DNA from: an uncultured SAR86 cluster bacterium
Lineage (GTDB): Bacteria; Pseudomonadota; Gammaproteobacteria; Magnimaribacterales; TMED112
Assembly (NCBI GenBank): GCA_902585315.1
Contig: CACIDC010000007.1
Coordinates: 1-37,065 of the forward strand
Direction: 5' to 3'
Length of the DNA stretch: 37,065 nt
The notes below the pieces were generated by a model. The model did no database searches and was not told the origin of the DNA. It saw only the letters and a list, made by a program, of their open reading frames with translations. A program made the position numbers and the translations under genes. This document shows, in pieces, positions 16,985 through 25,291 of the stretch (positions are counted from its first letter, which is position 1; each line of letters opens with the position of its first letter).

Positions 16985-17732
16985 TAATTTTTACCTTAAC
17001 CCTTCTTTGCCAGTTTCCATAGGCTTTCCACGCAATTTTTTGTAGAAAAACTCTATCTTCATCATTTATAGCACCATAATAGTCAAATTCTAGCCCCTCA
17101 GGGGATTTGCCAGTGACAGAGGCAAATACTGTAGCTGCTCCTAAATATGTTCCAAGTTGGCTTGGGTGAGTTCCATCTACGTGATGTAGTTTTATATCAG
17201 GCCTTTCTTTGTAGGCAATTTCATAAGCTAAACCTACTGGAATGACAATTGAGTTGCTTTCTTTTCCAGCTGCAAAATATGTTTTTAAAATTTTTTTGAT
17301 GAGGTTTGGTTCAAATCTTCTATCAGCTTTCGTAAATGCATGAGTCATGTAAAGAGCAGTTTTTACTCCAAGTTTCTGTGCTTTTGCACTATATTGCTGA
17401 ACAGTTTGTATAAATTTTTCTTGATCTCTTTCAAAGACAACTTCTGTGCTACCGCCTTGCATTATAAGTAAGTCAATTTGTTGATCTAAATTCAAGTTTT
17501 TAGGATTTAATAAGTGGTCAATATTATGATGGTGGAGCTTTGAACCACCAATTGCAGATAGCTTGGTTTCTATTTCAGACCCATGATGTTCTCTTAACAT
17601 TAGTTCTACATAGTTATGAACACTATTGTTGTAGTAAAGATAACTATTCCCCACAAAAAGAATATTTTTAAGTTGTTCAGATTGAGTTTGAAGCGCAAGG
17701 AAAAGCAGAAACAATAATCTAAAAAATTTCAT
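16977..17732 (-). CDS. Exported SGNH-like hydrolase (esterase-like)
   Basis: A 251-residue protein with a signal peptide (MKFFRLLFLLFLALQTQS) and an SGNH-type layout. A nucleophile block FVGNSYLYYNN has Gly-Asn-Ser at about residues 28-30. An IMQGGSTEVVF segment sits mid-protein, and the Asp-His pair is in VDGTHPSQLGTYLGA near residues 185-200. Members are esterases or deacetylases for lipids or polysaccharide acetyl groups; the substrate here is unknown. Its ATG overlaps the stop of the upstream thioesterase by 4 bp (ATGA), and it overlaps the following DUF2061-like gene. The closest general type may be DUF4886-like proteins. Function is inferred from motifs only. Confidence 0.75.
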   Translation of the reverse strand: MKFFRLLFLLFLALQTQSEQLKNILFVGNSYLYYNNSVHNYVELMLREHHGSEIETKLSAIGGSKLHHHNIDHLLNPKNLNLDQQIDLLIMQGGSTEVVFERDQEKFIQTVQQYSAKAQKLGVKTALYMTHAFTKADRRFEPNLIKKILKTYFAAGKESNSIVIPVGLAYEIAYKERPDIKLHHVDGTHPSQLGTYLGAATVFASVTGKSPEGLEFDYYGAINDEDRVFLQKIAWKAYGNWQRRVKVKIND

Positions 17733-18154
17733 TTCTTTATGTCCTTATGCATGGCAGTGAACTCTACTAATGTAATTAATTCATCTTTTTCGTTCGTAAT
17801 CTCAACTTCCCAAACAGATGTACTTTTGCCGATATGTTTGGGTTTAGCTTTCCCAAAAACAAAACCTGATTTTGCTGACTTTAAGTGACTTGCATATAAA
17901 TTTAAACCAACTACAGTTTTTAATTTTGGGTCAATACATAAGAAGGCAGCGAAACTTGCAACTGATTCAGCTAAGACACATGAAGCTCCACCATGTAAAA
18001 GACCCATAGGTTGTTTTGTATTTTCATTCACAGGCATTTTTGCCCTTAAATAATCATCACCCAATTCTAAGAATTCAATCTCAAGATGTTTATCAAGGCC
18101 AACATAACCTTGATTCAAATCGAGATCGGAATAATCTGTAAACCAAATAGCCAT
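17729..18154 (-). CDS. Hotdog-fold acyl-CoA thioesterase (YdiI/MenI-like)
   Basis: A 141-residue hotdog-fold thioesterase. The active-site region KQPMGLLHGGASCVLAES matches the E. coli YdiI/EntH group almost residue for residue, including HGGAS and the catalytic glutamate in LAES. The second core motif is VVGLNLYASHLKSAK. YdiI acts on 1,4-dihydroxy-2-naphthoyl-CoA in menaquinone synthesis, while relatives hydrolyse various acyl- or aroyl-CoAs; no menaquinone genes are in view, so the substrate is open. The gene heads a three-gene unit and overlaps the SGNH hydrolase by 4 bp. A TATAAT box stands 6 nt before the ATG, suggesting a leaderless mRNA. Confidence 0.88.
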   Translation of the reverse strand: MAIWFTDYSDLDLNQGYVGLDKHLEIEFLELGDDYLRAKMPVNENTKQPMGLLHGGASCVLAESVASFAAFLCIDPKLKTVVGLNLYASHLKSAKSGFVFGKAKPKHIGKSTSVWEVEITNEKDELITLVEFTAMHKDIKK

Positions 18155-18160
18155 CTATGA

Positions 18161-18166
18161 ATTATA
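18161..18166 (-). promoter_or_regulatory. -10 box of the thioesterase gene, leaderless arrangement
   Basis: Minus-strand TATAAT, six bases, then ATG, the same spacing as at fabI. No convincing -35 or Shine-Dalgarno is visible. The surrounding sequence is very AT-rich, which raises the chance of a coincidental match. Confidence 0.4.
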
Positions 18167-18382
18167 TATAAAAATTACTTTAAATTTCTTTTCTTCATTT
18201 AAGCTTTTAAGACATAAAAAACACTAAATTTATTTCAATTAATATTAATTTAATTGACAAAATAGCTTAATTTACATAAAAAAGTTCATTTTCTTTTATT
18301 TTAAGCATAGAATCTAACTAGGTTTTCATCGCTACTTAGAAATTTTACTTAAGAATGTCTGGCCCAACTTCCATTCTGTAAT
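18167..18382. other. AT-rich intergenic stretch downstream of the GH13 gene
   Basis: No gene, RNA or strong hairpin was seen. It lies between the 5' end of the thioesterase and the 3' end of the truncated GH13 gene, both on the minus strand. I translated the minus strand past the GH13 stop: it meets further stops quickly and gives no recognisable alpha-amylase C-terminal domain, so a simple frameshift does not explain the short protein. Confidence 0.5.
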
Positions 18383-19738
18383 TTACTGAGTAGCGAAACC
18401 TCTCTTCCTTTGTTCAATAAGCTTTTTTGTATAGTTCAACATCGAGTCCGGATTCTGCTGCTGCATCTCTACGGATTTAGGTGCATAATCAGGATTCACA
18501 GGCAGCCATGATTTTTTCTCACTAAAGCCAAGGTTAATTTCATTTGAATTCCATGGCATAGGAGTTCTGCAGCCATCTCTACCTTTAAACTCAGGCCAAA
18601 AGTTCTTGCCGAAAGGATCTTGAAGATCCTTAAATTGAACTTCAGTTTCCTGTAACCCTAATTCCTCACCTTGATAAATACATATATTCCCTTTTAACTC
18701 CATGAGTTTCTGCATAATCTCTCTACAAGTTTTGTTTACCCTTGAAGCTATTCTCATTGAATCATGGTTGCTGAATGACCAACACGGCCAGGAGTTCGGG
18801 TTATTATGAAAAAATTGATCTACAATTTTATTTGTATCTGAAAAGTTGAAATCTTCTGATAAAAATTCAAAACAATAAGCCATATGAAGTCTTTGATCGT
18901 TTGCATATTCGCCTATAACATTTAAAGGATTCTCAGAAACGATTTCACCTACAGATATCGCATCATATTTATCTAAAACTTTACGTATTCTGCTTAAATA
19001 TTCTAAAGTTTCCGGTTGCGTATTATCGTATTTATGGATTTGTAAACCATAAGGATTATTCTTGTTAAATCCCAGAGGTCTCACAAGTTTAGGATCTTTT
19101 GCTGGATTGTCTCTAAGAGCGCTATCGTGATACAGAAAATTAATAACATCAAACCTAAAGCCGTCAACACCAAATTTTAGCCAATATTCAATTTCATCAA
19201 GCATCTGCTGTTGAACTTCTTCATTATGAAAATTTAAATCAGGCTGTGAAGTAAGAAAGTTATGAAGATAAAATTGATTTCTCTCATCATGCCACTTCCA
19301 TGAGCTGCCGCCAAAAACAGATAACCAATTGTTGGGTGGAGTGTTTGGGTTACCATCAGTCCAAACATACCAGTCAGAGTATTTATTTGCATCTTGTTTT
19401 TTACTATTTTTAAACCATTCATGTTCATCAGAAGTATGGCTTAAAACCAAATCAGTAATAACCTTAATATTTTTTTGGTGGAAGACCTCTAGTAATTTCT
19501 GAAAATCTTCATTTGTTCCGAATAATTTATCTACTTTTCTATAGTTTGAAACATCGTACCCAAAGTCTTTTTGAGGCGATTCAAAAAACGGTGATATCCA
19601 AATGTAATCAACACCAAGATCTGAAATATAGTCTGCCTGTTTTGTTATTCCATTAAGATCGCCGATCCCGTTTCCAGATGTATCTAAGAAAGAGCGAGGG
19701 TAAATTTGATAAATTATTTTATTTCGCCAATTATCCAT
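18383..19738 (-). CDS. GH13 alpha-glucosidase, cytoplasmic, lacking C-terminal domain
   Basis: A 451-residue glycoside hydrolase of family 13 (oligo-1,6-glucosidase/alpha-glucosidase type) that would release glucose from alpha-glucosides. The catalytic triad is intact: nucleophile Asp197 (VDGFRFDVINF), acid/base Glu265 (ISVGEIVSEN) and Asp326 (FSNHDSMR). The opening WRNKIIYQIYPRSFLDTSGNGIGDLNGI and the conserved DLVLSHTSDEHEWF histidine region are typical. There is no signal peptide. Relatives are usually about 530-560 residues; this one stops at LIEQRKRGFATQ, just where the C-terminal beta-domain normally begins, so about 80-100 residues are absent. It diverges from the glucokinase-symporter-GH3 operon with an 82-bp spacer, so its product glucose could feed the same kinase. 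Confidence 0.92.
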   Translation of the reverse strand: MDNWRNKIIYQIYPRSFLDTSGNGIGDLNGITKQADYISDLGVDYIWISPFFESPQKDFGYDVSNYRKVDKLFGTNEDFQKLLEVFHQKNIKVITDLVLSHTSDEHEWFKNSKKQDANKYSDWYVWTDGNPNTPPNNWLSVFGGSSWKWHDERNQFYLHNFLTSQPDLNFHNEEVQQQMLDEIEYWLKFGVDGFRFDVINFLYHDSALRDNPAKDPKLVRPLGFNKNNPYGLQIHKYDNTQPETLEYLSRIRKVLDKYDAISVGEIVSENPLNVIGEYANDQRLHMAYCFEFLSEDFNFSDTNKIVDQFFHNNPNSWPCWSFSNHDSMRIASRVNKTCREIMQKLMELKGNICIYQGEELGLQETEVQFKDLQDPFGKNFWPEFKGRDGCRTPMPWNSNEINLGFSEKKSWLPVNPDYAPKSVEMQQQNPDSMLNYTKKLIEQRKRGFATQ

Positions 19739-19776
19739 TTATTTGTAGATTAGCTTATTTTTAGACAATAGGAATA

Positions 19777-19796
19777 ATTATATTTTTATATATAAT
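19777..19796. promoter_or_regulatory. Overlapping divergent -10 boxes for GH13 and glucokinase
   Basis: Minus-strand TATAAT at 19782-19777 faces GH13, and plus-strand TATAAT at 19791-19796 faces the glucokinase gene, 25 bp before its preferred start. Neither has a good -35 at normal spacing. If both are real, the two polymerase footprints would overlap, so the genes could not fire simultaneously. Confidence 0.35.
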
Positions 19797-19820
19797 TTGT
19801 ACTATCCGGGGAAACAGCTT

Positions 19821-20750
19821 TTGAATACAGAAAAACTTCTAATAGACCTAGGCGGCACAAACTTGCGTGCAGGAGCCGGGGATACAAGCTCTATGACGAT
19901 ATCTGACATTCAGAAAATTAAAGTAGATACAAACGAAGATATTTTTGATGCTCTTCATGACATTAATTCAAAGAGTAATTATGAAGAGGTTGTAATTTCA
20001 GCAGCGGGACCAGTAAGTGCAAATAAAATCTCAATGACAAATAGAGATCTGGAATTAAACGCAACTGATTTAGAAAAAGAATTAGATATTAAAGAATGCC
20101 ACCTTCTTAATGATTGGGAATCAATTGGTTATTCTTTACCATTGATGACAAAAAATGATTTCAAAGTTATCAAAAATGGAAATATGGACAACAGCCAAAC
20201 TTGTTTGGCAATAGGGCCTGGAACGGGCTTAGGCTTTTCTGTTTTGAGGTATGTTGGAAATGTGCCTTACGTCTATCCAACAGAGCTTGGTAACGCTAGA
20301 TCTTACAACGATCACTTATCTAATTTATTTGAAATTGATAATTGTGAAAATTTTATTGTTCTCGAAGATTATCTTTCTGGAACTGGAATAAAAAAAATCT
20401 ATGCTAAAAAATCAGGGCAGAATTTAACTACTGAGGAAATTGTATCCCGCTATCTTGACGATGATTTAGCAACATTTATCTTAAATAATTTTGTTATAGC
20501 TTTGAATAATATATTACAAGACCTTGCTCTCACATTTAATGCTAGGGGAGGCATTTTTTTCGCAGGAAGTTTAATGCGAACTATTTCTGAAATGAACTCA
20601 ATCAATTATATTAAAGAAGAATTTAATAAACATTCATCAAAAGCACACAGCAACATTTTGAAAAATATTTCAATCAATTTAATAAATAAAGAACATACTC
20701 CTTTGTATGGAAACTTGAATTATTCTGTTATAAGGAGGTTACATGAATAG
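19821..20750 (+). CDS. glk: Glucokinase (Glk family)
   Basis: An ATP-dependent glucokinase of the bacterial Glk family, phosphorylating glucose to glucose-6-phosphate in the cytoplasm. The phosphate-binding segment LLIDLGGTNLRAG is near the N-terminus. LLNDWESIGYSL carries the catalytic Asp in the family's LLND-type motif, AIGPGTGLGFSVL is the second phosphate loop, and FAGSLMRT is the adenosine-binding part. TTG at 19821 gives 309 residues and MNTEKLLIDLGGTN, the normal distance to the first motif, with GGGG a suitable distance upstream; another in-frame TTG lies at 19797. The stop overlaps the symporter ATG by 8 bp. It belongs to the kinase-symporter-glucosidase operon and completes glucose capture. 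Confidence 0.9.
   Translation: MNTEKLLIDLGGTNLRAGAGDTSSMTISDIQKIKVDTNEDIFDALHDINSKSNYEEVVISAAGPVSANKISMTNRDLELNATDLEKELDIKECHLLNDWESIGYSLPLMTKNDFKVIKNGNMDNSQTCLAIGPGTGLGFSVLRYVGNVPYVYPTELGNARSYNDHLSNLFEIDNCENFIVLEDYLSGTGIKKIYAKKSGQNLTTEEIVSRYLDDDLATFILNNFVIALNNILQDLALTFNARGGIFFAGSLMRTISEMNSINYIKEEFNKHSSKAHSNILKNISINLINKEHTPLYGNLNYSVIRRLHE
20732..20738 (+). promoter_or_regulatory. Strong ribosome binding site of the SSS symporter, inside glk
   Basis: AAGGAGG, a full anti-16S match, lies 4 nt before the ATG at 20743 and within the last codons of glk. In this window most genes have weak or no Shine-Dalgarno, so high translation of the symporter relative to the kinase is likely. Confidence 0.8.
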
Positions 20751-22344
20751 TTTAGATTATCTAATAGTTGGATTTTATGCAGTGGCTTTAATAGCAATTG
20801 CGACATATGTTTCAAGGTCAAAAAAAGGCCAAGAAAAAACACCTGAGGATTATTTCTTGGCTGGAAGATCACTTCCATGGTGGGCTATAGGAACCTCATT
20901 AATTGCAGCAAATATTGCTGCCGATCAGATAATTGGTATGAATGGTGATGCCTATGCATTTGGAATGGCAATTGCTGTTTATGAATGGACCGCAGCAGTT
21001 GCATTAATTGTAGTTGGAAAATTCCTTCTACCTGTTTATTTAAAACAACAAGTTTTCACAATGCCACAACTGCTATCACAAAGATATGATACTCGTGTCA
21101 GTAAATTGTTAGCCGTACTTATGTTAATTATGTACGTTTTTGTTATTCTGCCAACAATCTTATGGCTTGGTGCTAAAGCAGTAAATAACCTTACTGGATT
21201 AGATCTAATTCTCTCAATGATCTTGCTTGGATTGCTTTCACTGGCATATTCTCTATACGGAGGTTTAAAAGCTGTGGCCTTTACAGACATCATTCAAGTA
21301 AGCCTATTAATTTTTGCAGGTTTATATGTTTCTTATGTGGGTTTAAATGCTATTTCTGACGGTTCAGGAGCATGGGAAGGTTTTATGATTCTGCAGTCAG
21401 AATTTCCAGAAAAATTTGATGCATTGTTATCTTATGTGCCTAAAGAGCAAGACCCGGAAGCTTACGGGAATTATGTAAAACTTCCTGGCATATGGGTTTT
21501 GATTGGTGGTATGTGGATTGCACATTTCTACTATTGGGGAACAAATCAATACATAACACAAAGAGCTTTAGGAGCTAAAAGTCTCAATGAAGCTCAAAAC
21601 GGCTTGATGTTTGCAGGTTTTCTAAAAATATTAATGCCAGTAGTGGTTGTGTTGCCGGGTTTGATTGCTGTTGCTCTAGAAGGTACTACCATACCATCGC
21701 TTGAGGGTGACAGAAGTAGGGCATATCCTTCAATGCTTTCACTTTTGCCAAACGGGATTTTAGGTTTAACTTTTGCTGCATTGGTAGCAGCGATTGTGTC
21801 ATCCTTAGCTTCTTTGACAAATAGTGTGAGTACAATTTTTACAATGGATCTTTACAAAGGGGATATGTCTATTGAAGATAAAAGTCTTGTAAAAATTGGA
21901 AGAAGAGCAGGATTAGTTGGTTTAATTATCTCAATTATTGTTGCGCCTATATTTCTCGGCAGCTTAGATTCAGCATTTCAATACGTCCAAGAATACATGG
22001 GATTATTTAGCCCAGTTATTCTTTTTGTATTTTTATCAGCCATAGTTTTAAAGAATTCGACATCAAATTCAGTTTTATGGGGTTCGGCAGCGGCACTTGT
22101 GGCCGGTGTTGTTATGAAGCTGTATGTTGCAAATACGTCTGAATCATTAATTGAACCTTTTATGCATCAAATGGCAATATCGTTTTTTCTTGCATTTGTT
22201 GTGAGTGGACTGCTTTCACCGAAAAAAGAGAATAAAAAAGTTTTCAATTTATCAGCTAGTGACTTTAAAACCTCTAATCTGTTTAATGTTGGTTCAACTG
22301 TGATTGTTCTGATTCTTGCATCAATTTACATTACCTATGCATAG
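20743..22344 (+). CDS. Sodium:glucose/galactose-type symporter (SSS family)
   Basis: A 533-residue inner-membrane Na+-coupled symporter of the solute:sodium symporter family with about 13-14 hydrophobic segments. The segment DYFLAGRSLPWWAIGTSLIA, followed by ANIAADQIIGMNGDAY and YEWTAAVALIVVGKFLLPVY, strongly resembles the Vibrio galactose symporter vSGLT. The sugar-site region GMWIAHFYYWGTNQYITQRAL and the Na+-site region AALVAAIVSSLASLTNSVSTIF are also present. Substrate is most likely glucose given adjacent glucokinase and beta-glucosidase; galactose remains possible. The start overlaps glk and the stop overlaps the GH3 start by 8 bp, so the three are one operon. Confidence 0.92.
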   Translation: MNSLDYLIVGFYAVALIAIATYVSRSKKGQEKTPEDYFLAGRSLPWWAIGTSLIAANIAADQIIGMNGDAYAFGMAIAVYEWTAAVALIVVGKFLLPVYLKQQVFTMPQLLSQRYDTRVSKLLAVLMLIMYVFVILPTILWLGAKAVNNLTGLDLILSMILLGLLSLAYSLYGGLKAVAFTDIIQVSLLIFAGLYVSYVGLNAISDGSGAWEGFMILQSEFPEKFDALLSYVPKEQDPEAYGNYVKLPGIWVLIGGMWIAHFYYWGTNQYITQRALGAKSLNEAQNGLMFAGFLKILMPVVVVLPGLIAVALEGTTIPSLEGDRSRAYPSMLSLLPNGILGLTFAALVAAIVSSLASLTNSVSTIFTMDLYKGDMSIEDKSLVKIGRRAGLVGLIISIIVAPIFLGSLDSAFQYVQEYMGLFSPVILFVFLSAIVLKNSTSNSVLWGSAAALVAGVVMKLYVANTSESLIEPFMHQMAISFFLAFVVSGLLSPKKENKKVFNLSASDFKTSNLFNVGSTVIVLILASIYITYA

Positions 22345-24778
22345 AAAGTTAATAATTTTTTTATTTTTTGCTGCTTTCAGTCATTCGCAAGATGTTAATT
22401 GGGAAAGAGTAAATTCTTGCCCAGTAGGTGATCCAGATTTTGTCGAAAAAGTAATGATGGGCATGACTGTTGAAGAAAAAGTAGGTCAGACCATCATGGC
22501 AGATTTAGACTTCATAAGTCCATCAGATTTAAAAAGATTTCCAATAGGAGGCATATTAAATGGTGGCAACACATCCCCAAATGGCAATCAAAAAGCCTCA
22601 ACTGATGAGTGGAAACAACTAGCAGAAGATTTTTATATTGAATCAACAAACCGAGGCGGAGCAAATATTCCAATTCTATGGGGAACTGATGCTGTTCATG
22701 GACACAGTAATGTTCTTGGAGCAACAATCTTTCCACACAATATTGGCCTTGGTGCAACAGCCAACGAGAAACTTCTAAAAGATATTGGGGCAGCTGTAGC
22801 TGAGGAAGTCCTTGCAACAGGTATCTATTGGACCTTTGCTCCAACAGTAACTGTTCCACAAGACTACAGGTGGGGCAGAACATACGAGGGTTACTCAGAA
22901 AGTCCTGGACTTGTTTCTAAGCTTGGGGAAGCTTTTATATATGGATTGCAAGGAAGTGGAGAAAGTTTTTTAGCTGATAATAAAATTATTGGTACAGCAA
23001 AGCATTTTTTAGGAGATGGAGGAACCGCTCTCAATAGTTCTGCGGCATATATTCTTGACCAAGGTGATACAAGAGTTGATGAACAAACACTTAAAAAGAT
23101 TCATGGAACACCATACTACAGTGCCCTAGATGCTTGTATACAAACTGTAATGGCTAGTTTCAATTCTTGGAATGGAAAGAAAGTACATGGTGATTACTAC
23201 TTACTTACTGAAGTTCTAAAAAATCAAATGGAATTTGATGGTTTTGTTGTTGGAGATTGGAATGGACATGGACAAATTCCTGGATGTTCAAATGGTAGTT
23301 GTCCAGCCTCTTTAAATGCTGGAGTAGATATGAATATGGTCCCAGAAAACTGGAAAGATCTTTATAGAAATACTCTTCGTCAAGTAAAAAATGGAGAGAT
23401 TTCAATTGAAAGGTTAGATGATGCGGTAAGGAGAATAATTTCAGTGAAACAAAAACTTGGTTTGTTTGATGGTAAACGACCATCAAACTCACCTTTTAAG
23501 GAAGTAGGCTTGAAACATAATCGAGATATAGCCCGACAAGCTGTTCGAGAATCTTTGGTTATGCTTAAAAATAATAATAGTGTCTTGCCTTTAAAAAATG
23601 GCCAAAAAATATTAGTTGTTGGAGCCGATGCTAATTCTCTCAAAACTCAAACAGGTGGCTGGACTCTTGATTGGCAAGGAACTAATAATCGTAATATTGA
23701 TTTTCCTGGATCTATACCATTTTTAGCTGCACTTGTTGAAAAAGCTGGTCGAGGAAACGTAGATTATGTTGAAAATTTAAAACAAGTTAATAAAGAATAT
23801 GACGTTGCTATTGTTGTGTATGGAGAGCAACCATATGCCGAGGGTGTAGGAGATAGGCAAAATTTAAATTTTGATGGAAGCCGACACATTTCAGCCTTAA
23901 ATTTACTGAAAGAGAAAAAAATTCCGACTGTTTCTATTTTTCTGACTGGACGACCATTATGGGTAACAAGAGAAATAAATTTATCAGATAGCTTTGTTGT
24001 TGCTTGGCTGCCAGGAACAGAATCAAGAGGTATGACTGATGTATTATTCCATGATGGAAAAAACGATTATGATTTTTCAGGGAAACTACCTTTCAGTTGG
24101 CCTAGAAATACTAAGCAAGCAAATCTTAATTATTTTGATGCTACTTCAAGTCCGCTTTTCAATTTTGGTTATGGATTAACTTATAAGGAAGAAATCTTCA
24201 TTAATAATTTAGATGAAGGTGAAAATTCTGAACAAAAAATAGATTCTATTGAATTAATGAATGGAACTATTAACGATAAGTTTATCGGCTTCATAAGGGA
24301 AAGTAACCTAGCTGAGGTTCAGATCTCGAGCAATAAAGTAAGCTCTCAAAATGATTTAATCTCAATTGATCTTATAGATGTAAATATTCAGGACGATACT
24401 TTAAAAATCAACGTGCAGAAATCTGAATACCTTAATAGTTTCTTTTTACTTTCAAAAGAAATATTAGATTTGAGCTCTCTTTCTGACGGTTATATAAACC
24501 TCAACGCGCGGGTAAATGATATGGATAGTGAAGTTAAATATATTCTCTCATGTGGTGTTGGTTGTTTTCCTGTCGTTGATTTAACTAAATTTTTGCAGAT
24601 TTCAGAGGACTTCAGAGATTACAGCATCCCTTTAAAGTGTTTCACCAATTACAGTAATTTGGATTTAACAAAAGTTAACCTACCTATGTACTTAGCAACA
24701 CAGGGGCCACTTGATATAGATATTTCTAAAGCAAACATCTCCAGGGATGAAGGTGATGTAGTTTTAAGTTGTTACTAA
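22337..24778 (+). CDS. GH3 beta-glucosidase/exo-beta-glucan hydrolase, secreted
   Basis: An 813-residue glycoside hydrolase of family 3. A signal peptide (MHRKLIIFLFFAAFSHSQD) sends it to the periplasm. The N-terminal TIM barrel begins at PDFVEKVMMGMTVEEKVGQT, with substrate-site motifs WGTDAVHGH, RWGRTYEGYSE and KHFLGDGGT. The nucleophile is Asp307 in GFVVGDWNGHG. The second sandwich domain includes LVMLKNNNSVLPLKNG and VYGEQPYAEGVGDR. A further C-terminal region after LFNFGYGLTYKEE (about 200 residues) resembles the extra domain of marine exo-1,3/1,4-beta-glucanases such as ExoP. It should release glucose from laminarin or mixed-linkage oligosaccharides. ATG at 22337 is preferred over TTG 22316. 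It overlaps the convergent rraA-like gene by 4 bp. Confidence 0.93.
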   Translation: MHRKLIIFLFFAAFSHSQDVNWERVNSCPVGDPDFVEKVMMGMTVEEKVGQTIMADLDFISPSDLKRFPIGGILNGGNTSPNGNQKASTDEWKQLAEDFYIESTNRGGANIPILWGTDAVHGHSNVLGATIFPHNIGLGATANEKLLKDIGAAVAEEVLATGIYWTFAPTVTVPQDYRWGRTYEGYSESPGLVSKLGEAFIYGLQGSGESFLADNKIIGTAKHFLGDGGTALNSSAAYILDQGDTRVDEQTLKKIHGTPYYSALDACIQTVMASFNSWNGKKVHGDYYLLTEVLKNQMEFDGFVVGDWNGHGQIPGCSNGSCPASLNAGVDMNMVPENWKDLYRNTLRQVKNGEISIERLDDAVRRIISVKQKLGLFDGKRPSNSPFKEVGLKHNRDIARQAVRESLVMLKNNNSVLPLKNGQKILVVGADANSLKTQTGGWTLDWQGTNNRNIDFPGSIPFLAALVEKAGRGNVDYVENLKQVNKEYDVAIVVYGEQPYAEGVGDRQNLNFDGSRHISALNLLKEKKIPTVSIFLTGRPLWVTREINLSDSFVVAWLPGTESRGMTDVLFHDGKNDYDFSGKLPFSWPRNTKQANLNYFDATSSPLFNFGYGLTYKEEIFINNLDEGENSEQKIDSIELMNGTINDKFIGFIRESNLAEVQISSNKVSSQNDLISIDLIDVNIQDDTLKINVQKSEYLNSFFLLSKEILDLSSLSDGYINLNARVNDMDSEVKYILSCGVGCFPVVDLTKFLQISEDFRDYSIPLKCFTNYSNLDLTKVNLPMYLATQGPLDIDISKANISRDEGDVVLSCY

Positions 24779-25245
24779 ATATCGAGCTTTGAGTCTGATA
24801 TTAAGATGCCGTTGATATCGGCATAAACCCAATCATCAGGTTTTAGTCTAAGTCCATCAATTGACAGTTCGACATCTTTTTCACCTTTATTTTCTTTTAA
24901 GCTTTTCTTTGGGCATGTTCCAAGTGCAAAAACTGGCATTTCCATTTCAGATATAATCTCAGCGTCTCTAATCCTGCCATTGACAATTATTCCTTTCCAA
25001 TTATTTGCTATAGCTAATTCTGCTAAGTTATCTCCAAGCAATGCAACTTTTTTTGATTTGGCACCGTCAATAAATAAAATTTTTTGTTGTCCATTTTCTG
25101 AGAGCATATCTCTTACATAAGAATTATCATCTGGACAGAAGACAGTAGATATTTGTCCATGTATTGACTTTGTTTTTGAGAAGCATTGAAAGTCTAACAA
25201 AAAATGTTTGTCTGGATATTTGTCTGATAAGTCTGTTGTTTTCAT
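24775..25245 (-). CDS. rraA: RraA / HMG-aldolase family protein
   Basis: A 156-residue member of the RraA family. E. coli RraA binds RNase E and lowers its activity; related proteins are metal-dependent 4-hydroxy-4-methyl-2-oxoglutarate aldolases/oxaloacetate decarboxylases. The core LLGDNLAELAIANNWKGIIV is followed by NGRIRDAEI. From memory, E. coli RraA has Arg-Gln here whereas aldolase members have Arg-Asp, so enzyme activity is possible. The end DDWVYADINGILIS is typical. The ATG directly follows the T-run of the TBDR 3 terminator without a Shine-Dalgarno; no alternative start is nearby. The symbol reflects family, not proven function. Confidence 0.82.
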   Translation of the reverse strand: MKTTDLSDKYPDKHFLLDFQCFSKTKSIHGQISTVFCPDDNSYVRDMLSENGQQKILFIDGAKSKKVALLGDNLAELAIANNWKGIIVNGRIRDAEIISEMEMPVFALGTCPKKSLKENKGEKDVELSIDGLRLKPDDWVYADINGILISDSKLDI

Positions 25246-25271
25246 AAAAAAGGGAGGCGAGCCTCCCTTTT
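25246..25271 (-). terminator. Terminator of TBDR 3, abutting the rraA start codon
   Basis: On the minus strand AAAAGGGAGG pairs with CCTCCCTTTT (25262-25271 with 25248-25257, 4-nt loop) and is followed by a U-run that ends at the ATG of the rraA-like gene (25245). The geometry is the same as downstream of TBDR 2. Confidence 0.87.
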
Positions 25272-25291
25272 ATTTTAACTAAAAATTATTG

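Noticed and set aside
18155-18382. Frameshifted remainder of the GH13 gene
   Set aside because: Minus-strand translation past the stop meets further stops and shows no alpha-amylase C-terminal pattern in the frames examined.
24241-24778. Separate gene at the end of the GH3 frame
   Set aside because: The region is in frame with no start signal and fits the extra C-terminal domain known in marine GH3 exo-glucanases.
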